Below are positions 30,837 through 35,183 of a stretch of 35,183 nt of DNA, piece after piece (position 1 is the stretch's first letter; each line of letters opens with the position of its first letter). The stretch comes from Oscillospiraceae bacterium (lineage in GTDB: Bacteria > Bacillota > Clostridia > Monoglobales > WRAG01): the NCBI GenBank assembly GCA_009780345.1, contig WRAG01000024.1, positions 1 to 35,183 on the forward strand. Reading direction: 5' to 3'. The notes beneath the pieces are model-generated. The model was not told the DNA's origin and searched no databases. It was given only the letters and a program-made list of their open reading frames with translations. The position numbers and the translations under genes were made by a program.

Positions 30837-33122
30837 CTACACTTTCTTCAAATTCGCATATGCTGCCATCAAATTTTTATTTCCGGCTTCGTCGAAATCG
30901 ACTTCAAGCCGCATATCATTTCCCACCGCTTGCGCGACTTTCACCGTTCCGACGCCGAACTTGCGATGTTCAACCTTATCGCCGGCTTTGAAACTAATAT
31001 CGGCGTTGGATAGATTCAGTTTCTCACCAACTGTTGGTTTCGCGCCGAAGCTATATTTGTCAAAGGATTGCGCGGTTCCGGAACCGAATGTTGAGCTGCC
31101 GCTTCCGCGACTTCGTAAATCTTCCTTATTAAATTGGAACGTTTGTGGTTCCGCCTCTTTCGCGCAAAATTCCAGCAAATCTTTGGGGATTTCGCTCAAG
31201 AATCGCGAAAGTTTCTGATATTGCGTCGAGCCGAACAATGTTCGCTGATTAGCGCATGTCATAAACAGTTTTTGCCGCGCGCGGGTGATTCCCACGTAGC
31301 AAAGGCGGCGTTCTTCCGCCAAATCGTCTTCAGATCCGAACGAACGCATACTCGGGAACAGTCCGTCCTCCAGTCCGGTTAGGAATACCACCGGGAATTC
31401 CAGTCCTTTCGCCGAATGAAGCGTCATAAGCACCACCGCGTCAAGGTTTTCGTCGTAATTGTCGATATCCGCGACAAGCGAGATGTCTTCTAGCAGTTCG
31501 GCAAGTTGGATTTGCGGGTTTTGCCGCACCGATTCGCCTACCATTGAGACGAATTCGCCTAAGTTTTCCAGCCGTGTTTGAGATTCCACCGACTTGTCGG
31601 CTTGCAACGCCGACATCATCTGCGTTCGCGCCAGGGTTTGCTTTACAAATTCGTCCAACGCCAATCCGTTGCCGATTTGCGATTTCAGTTCGATCAGTTC
31701 GCTTATTGCGGCGCCGAAGTTATGGAGTTTGTCGGTCGCGCGGGCAAGCGAGCTTTCATAATTTGTCGCAGTTCGGCAAATTTCAAACATCGATTTCCCC
31801 TCGGTCGCGGCGACGTTTTCGAGCCTGTCAACCGACGTGCTTCCTATGCCGCGCTTGGGTTCGTTGATGATTCGTTTGAGCGATACATTATCGTTCGAGT
31901 TTTCGATTAGGCGTAAATACGCGACGATGTCCTTGATTTCCTTGCGTTCATAGAAGCGCACACCGCCGATTACGCGATACGGAATCGCCGATTTAAGAAG
32001 GCAATCCTCGATTACGCGGGATTGCGCGTTTGTGCGGTAAAGTATGGCGAAATCTTCGTATTTCATGCCGCCGAACAGCGCGAGATTGGAGATTTTCTCG
32101 GCGATGAAGTACGCTTCGTCGTACTCGTTGCGAGCCGTGTAAACGATCGTTTTGTCGCCCTCGGGATTTTGTGTCCATAGGTTTTTGCCGCGGCGTTCGT
32201 GGTTGTTTTTGATTACCTCATTCGCGGCGGTGAGGATATTTTGCGTCGAACGATAGTTTTCCTCCAATTTGACGATTTTCGTTTCGCCGAACTCGCGCTC
32301 GAAGTTTAGGATGTTGGTAATATCCGCGCCGCGGAACTTGTATATACTTTGGTCGTCGTCGCCGACAACGCATAGGTTTTTGTGCTTACTCGCGAGTAAT
32401 CCGACAAGGCGGTATTGCGCGTGGTTTGTGTCTTGATACTCGTCCACCAGTATATAACGGAACTTCCGCTGATAATTTTCCAAAATGTCGGGATTTTCCT
32501 CAAGCAGGCGGACGGTGTTGTAGATCAAATCGTCGAAATCCATGGCATTGTAGTTTTTCAGCTTCTTTTGATAAAGCCTGTAAAGCTTTGCGATCACGCC
32601 GTTGTAGGCATCATGGGAATTTTGCGATTCGAAATCCGAAACCGAGGTAAGCGAATCTTTCGCGCGACCGATTGCGCTTAAAACGCCGCGCGGCGTGTAG
32701 TATTTATCGTCGGTTGAGATGTTTTCGTCTCTGAAACACTCTTTCATGACGGTAAGTTGGTCGGCGACGTCGAAAATCGCGAAATTTTTGTCGTAACCAA
32801 GCTTGTCCGCGTCGCGTCGCAGGAATTTTACGCAAGCGGAGTGAAATGTGCTTGCCCAAACGTCGCCTCCGGCGGCGTCAAGCTTCGCCGCGAGGCGGGA
32901 TTTCAGCTCTGCCGCAGCCTTATTTGTAAATGTAATCGCCAGAATGTTGTATGGTTGCACGTCGCAATATTTAATTAGATGGTATATTTTATGTATGATT
33001 ACGGTGGTTTTGCCGCTTCCGGCACCCGCAAGGACGAGCAAAGGTCCGTCGGTGCAGAGAACCGCCTCTTTTTGCTTGTCGTTTAGGTTTGTATAGTCGT
33101 TTTGATAGTCTATTTTAATCAC
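30837..33122 (-). CDS. pcrA: PcrA/UvrD-type DNA helicase
   Basis: This superfamily 1A 3'-5' helicase acts in repair and plasmid replication. The 761-residue protein has Walker A GAGSGKTT (33-40), Walker B DEYQD (227-231), motif III GDDDQSIYKFRGA (254-266), a TLHSAKGLEFPVVFL motif and VGITRARQKL. It ends in a Tudor-like RNA-polymerase-binding tail (FKAGDKVEHRKFGVGTV) typical of PcrA. The annotated start is GTG 33122, but the only ribosome site, GAGGAGTGA, overlaps it and is best spaced to ATA at 33113. The stop is TAG. Confidence 0.95.
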   Translation of the reverse strand: MIKIDYQNDYTNLNDKQKEAVLCTDGPLLVLAGAGSGKTTVIIHKIYHLIKYCDVQPYNILAITFTNKAAAELKSRLAAKLDAAGGDVWASTFHSACVKFLRRDADKLGYDKNFAIFDVADQLTVMKECFRDENISTDDKYYTPRGVLSAIGRAKDSLTSVSDFESQNSHDAYNGVIAKLYRLYQKKLKNYNAMDFDDLIYNTVRLLEENPDILENYQRKFRYILVDEYQDTNHAQYRLVGLLASKHKNLCVVGDDDQSIYKFRGADITNILNFEREFGETKIVKLEENYRSTQNILTAANEVIKNNHERRGKNLWTQNPEGDKTIVYTARNEYDEAYFIAEKISNLALFGGMKYEDFAILYRTNAQSRVIEDCLLKSAIPYRVIGGVRFYERKEIKDIVAYLRLIENSNDNVSLKRIINEPKRGIGSTSVDRLENVAATEGKSMFEICRTATNYESSLARATDKLHNFGAAISELIELKSQIGNGLALDEFVKQTLARTQMMSALQADKSVESQTRLENLGEFVSMVGESVRQNPQIQLAELLEDISLVADIDNYDENLDAVVLMTLHSAKGLEFPVVFLTGLEDGLFPSMRSFGSEDDLAEERRLCYVGITRARQKLFMTCANQRTLFGSTQYQKLSRFLSEIPKDLLEFCAKEAEPQTFQFNKEDLRSRGSGSSTFGSGTAQSFDKYSFGAKPTVGEKLNLSNADISFKAGDKVEHRKFGVGTVKVAQAVGNDMRLEVDFDEAGNKNLMAAYANLKKV

Positions 33123-33173
33123 TCCTCAATTATATTATTTTACCAATCAAGTGTGATTTTGTCAAGTGTGGTG

Positions 33174-33194
33174 TTTGCGCCCGTAGGGCGTAAA
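33174..33194. repeat. GCGCCC palindrome, intergenic
   Basis: TTTGCGCCC (33174-33182) / GGGCGTAAA (33186-33194) with a GTA apex and one wobble pair. It belongs to the same family as copies at 8195, 8856, 12127, 14500, 19356 and 27157. Confidence 0.6.
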
Positions 33195-33197
33195 TAC

Positions 33198-33226
33198 AAA
33201 AAAACCGCCTTTCGGCGGTTTTTTTT
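33198..33226. terminator. Terminator after the SLH protein gene
   Basis: CCGCC (33205-33209) / GGCGG (33214-33218) with a TTTC loop, flanked by a run of seven A and eight T residues, lies 14 bases past the SLH gene's stop on the minus strand. Confidence 0.88.
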
Positions 33227-33240
33227 AAGTTTAAATCAAA

Positions 33241-35019
33241 TTATCTCAAGAACTCCAAAACTCTGTATATTATTACAGACATTTCCGCACGAGTAATTTG
33301 CGCGGTCGGGTTGAAGTATCCTGCTGGAGTGCCTGTTACGATGTTTAGCGTTTGGAACAGGTTAACCGCATCAATCGCATAGTCTGCGATATTCGCGTAG
33401 TCGTTAAACTCTGCGGTAGTGGCTTCAACTTCAGTAAGCGCGTCCATGTTTATCAACATACGATAAAGCAGTACAACCGCGTCTTGACGCGTGATGTTTA
33501 ATCCAACGCCGTAGTTTCCTAGTCCGTCGCCATGCGAGATTTCGTGATCGTACATAGCTGAAACTGCGTTAAAATACCATGCGCCGGGTTGCGCGTCGTT
33601 GAACGGAGCATCGTTGTTTGTACGCGCAAGGTCGAACGCGTTTACGAGAATTTGCGCCATTTGCTCGCGAGTCATCGCGCCGTTCGGGTTGAATGTGCTA
33701 TCGCCCATTCCTGTAACATACCCGCGGCTGTAAAGCCAAGTGATTTGTCTGCGCGCCCAATGATCAGCGATGTCAGAAAACGGCCATTCTTCAGTTTCGA
33801 CAGGCTCATCTTCCGGCGGACGTGGCATTATATCGCTTATGCCGGGAACATCCATTCCGCCAACAGGAGGTCTGTTCCAGTTGTTTCCGCCGCCTCCGCC
33901 GCCGCCCCAGTTTCCACCGCCACTAGATGGTGGTGGTTGAGGAAGAACAGCATGCTGTCTTGGATAGCTTATAGGCATCTGAGTGCCAGCCGCCCAATAA
34001 ATAATTCCATTAATGGTTACATTATTAGGAGTACCGAATGCGGGTGGAGTAATATCAAAACGATAATATGTTCCGTCATCACTAAGAGTTATAGTAAAAA
34101 CTCCGGGACGTGTTGTGCTCCAAGTTGCCGGACGATTGAATACAAAAGCCGGCATTGTAAAGCTTGTTGTAATAAATGCAGGCGGCGGAGTAATTGCGTC
34201 AAAAATATCTTCTTGAGTTCCTTGACCTGCGCCCGGGTGCGAGTAACCTGCTATCATGTTAACCGCTTCAACGCCTGCAGGGAACACCAAACGCACATAT
34301 TGGTTAAATTGTCCTACCGGCAAGCTTAAATAATTCGCTATTTTCGGTTGAATTGTTCCGCTTATATATACCGGATTTCCGAAAAGGTTCGGATTATCAG
34401 CAGTATATACTCTTAGCCCTGTAGTCGCAACGCCTTCAAACACCACCAAGAACTCAACAAAAACTCTTTGTCTTGCAGTATTGATAGTTATAACGTTGTC
34501 ACCGTCAATTATTTCCCACGGCTCACTAAAGATGTCACCGTTAAGAGCTCGTCTTTTAGTATGTTCCGCGTTGTCGTCGATAATAACTCGATTTACCAAA
34601 ATATCGTTATCTTCGCGGCGAACAACAGTAAATGCGAAATCGCGAGTAACTTTTATAGCGCCTTCTTCAATAATCGCCGTTAGTATAACGTCAGCGCAGC
34701 TTTCTCGAAGACGATTAACGGTTATAGTTGTGTATTCCGCGTCCTCAGCGTGGTGGTTAACAATTGTTAACCACTCGTCAGACGATTCCCACCTGATTGA
34801 AACTTCATCAATTAAAACAGGAACTTGGAAATTGCCTGTTAGAACCAATCTATCAAACGTTATGCCGTCAAGTATAGCTTGAAGTTCAGCTTCGGTAGGT
34901 TCATCCAGCGGTATAGCTTCAACTTCAACAGCAGATTCGTACGGCGTCGCCATTACAGCCATAGGAACATAAATGCCAAGCATTGCAACTATGACAAGTA
35001 ATGCAATAAACTTTTTCAT
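33241..35019 (-). CDS. S-layer-homology (SLH) surface protein
   Basis: The 592-residue secreted protein has a signal peptide (1 to about 24, AVMA end). An atrophied Ig-like domain follows (about 40-135, with VSIRWESSDEWLTIV), then a beta-rich middle region, a Gly/Pro/Asn linker (about 365-395) and three SLH motifs (about 413-592: FSDIADHWARRQITWLYSRG, ITRQDAVVLLYRML, ITRAEMSVIIYRVL). SLH domains bind pyruvylated secondary wall polymer, so the protein is probably wall-attached with the N-terminal part exposed. The start is ATG 35019 with AAGGAGG; a longer TTG frame is rejected. It follows another leftward gene by 48 bases. Confidence 0.9.
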   Translation of the reverse strand: MKKFIALLVIVAMLGIYVPMAVMATPYESAVEVEAIPLDEPTEAELQAILDGITFDRLVLTGNFQVPVLIDEVSIRWESSDEWLTIVNHHAEDAEYTTITVNRLRESCADVILTAIIEEGAIKVTRDFAFTVVRREDNDILVNRVIIDDNAEHTKRRALNGDIFSEPWEIIDGDNVITINTARQRVFVEFLVVFEGVATTGLRVYTADNPNLFGNPVYISGTIQPKIANYLSLPVGQFNQYVRLVFPAGVEAVNMIAGYSHPGAGQGTQEDIFDAITPPPAFITTSFTMPAFVFNRPATWSTTRPGVFTITLSDDGTYYRFDITPPAFGTPNNVTINGIIYWAAGTQMPISYPRQHAVLPQPPPSSGGGNWGGGGGGGNNWNRPPVGGMDVPGISDIMPRPPEDEPVETEEWPFSDIADHWARRQITWLYSRGYVTGMGDSTFNPNGAMTREQMAQILVNAFDLARTNNDAPFNDAQPGAWYFNAVSAMYDHEISHGDGLGNYGVGLNITRQDAVVLLYRMLINMDALTEVEATTAEFNDYANIADYAIDAVNLFQTLNIVTGTPAGYFNPTAQITRAEMSVIIYRVLEFLR

Positions 35020-35067
35020 ATTATTTGCCTCCTTAGTTTTTTCATTTCCCTCTGATTTCCGTTTCAA

Positions 35068-35183
35068 TTAATCCCTGACGATAACGAGGATGTTGGTTTC
35101 GCCGGCAGGATTGCCGCCATCAACGGTAGAACGAGCAACGAAGATGGTAGAAGCGTTCTCACGACTTCTGTTGTACGGAATAA
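35068..35183 (-). CDS. C-terminal end of an unidentified protein (partial)
   Basis: An open frame enters from the right edge and ends at TAA 35070-35068 with IPYNRSRENASTIF, then STVDGGNPAGETNILVIVRD. The beta-strand-like ending suggests a secreted or surface protein, but 37 residues are too few to classify it. It is upstream of the SLH gene on the same strand, 48 bases away, so the two probably form an operon. No start lies in the window. Confidence 0.65.
   Translation of the reverse strand, partial: IPYNRSRENASTIFVARSTVDGGNPAGETNILVIVRD

Overview
The window looks like a chromosomal segment of an anaerobic, endospore-forming Clostridia-type Firmicute. The support is a spo0A and a spoIVB gene, a YabE-type G5/3D cell-wall protein, pyruvate formate-lyase with its radical SAM activase, strong GGAGG/GAGGTG ribosome sites, TTG/GTG starts, and several secreted proteins carrying copper-amine-oxidase-N (CAO-N) stalk repeats or SLH domains. 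No 16S or other species marker is present, so I do not name a genus. Most genes run leftward (minus strand).

Layout. 1-4380: a DUF3892 gene diverges from a rightward pflB - ferritin - pflA cluster with its own promoter and terminator. 4389-11640: leftward genes for TspO, three secreted CAO-N proteins, KDG kinase and KDPG aldolase (the lower Entner-Doudoroff steps), a membrane-anchored protein, a DUF1858 protein and a frameshifted signal peptidase I. 12143-15840: a HAD phosphatase, a divergent HisB-like protein and a divergent HisD-like protein. Three gene-free blocks (8131-8877, 11637-12142, 13839-14541) are built from shared, shuffled GC-rich palindromic modules and sit directly 3' of leftward genes.

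16379-16466 is a tRNA-Leu (anticodon AAG) with its own promoter and a strong terminator. Immediately beyond lies an AT-rich accessory region (about 16.5 to 25.3 kb). Its core resembles an integrative mobilizable element: a large serine recombinase interrupted by an in-frame amber codon, a small TnpW-like protein, an HUH-type Rep, an FtsK-like ATPase, two small proteins and a possible antisense RNA. Probable cargo follows: a WG-repeat/CAO-N protein, a zinc-ribbon membrane protein diverging from an XRE regulator across nested palindromes, a lipoprotein and a small hypothetical protein. The element's ends could not be fixed.

25374-35183 returns to core-like genes: the G5/3D protein, a complete but leaderless Cu/Zn superoxide dismutase, spo0A, spoIVB, argJ, a PcrA/UvrD helicase, an SLH surface protein and the tail of one more gene. 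Functionally the window joins anaerobic pyruvate and sugar-acid metabolism, redox and iron protection (ferritin, SodC), sporulation control, and a cell surface rich in stalk-repeat proteins.
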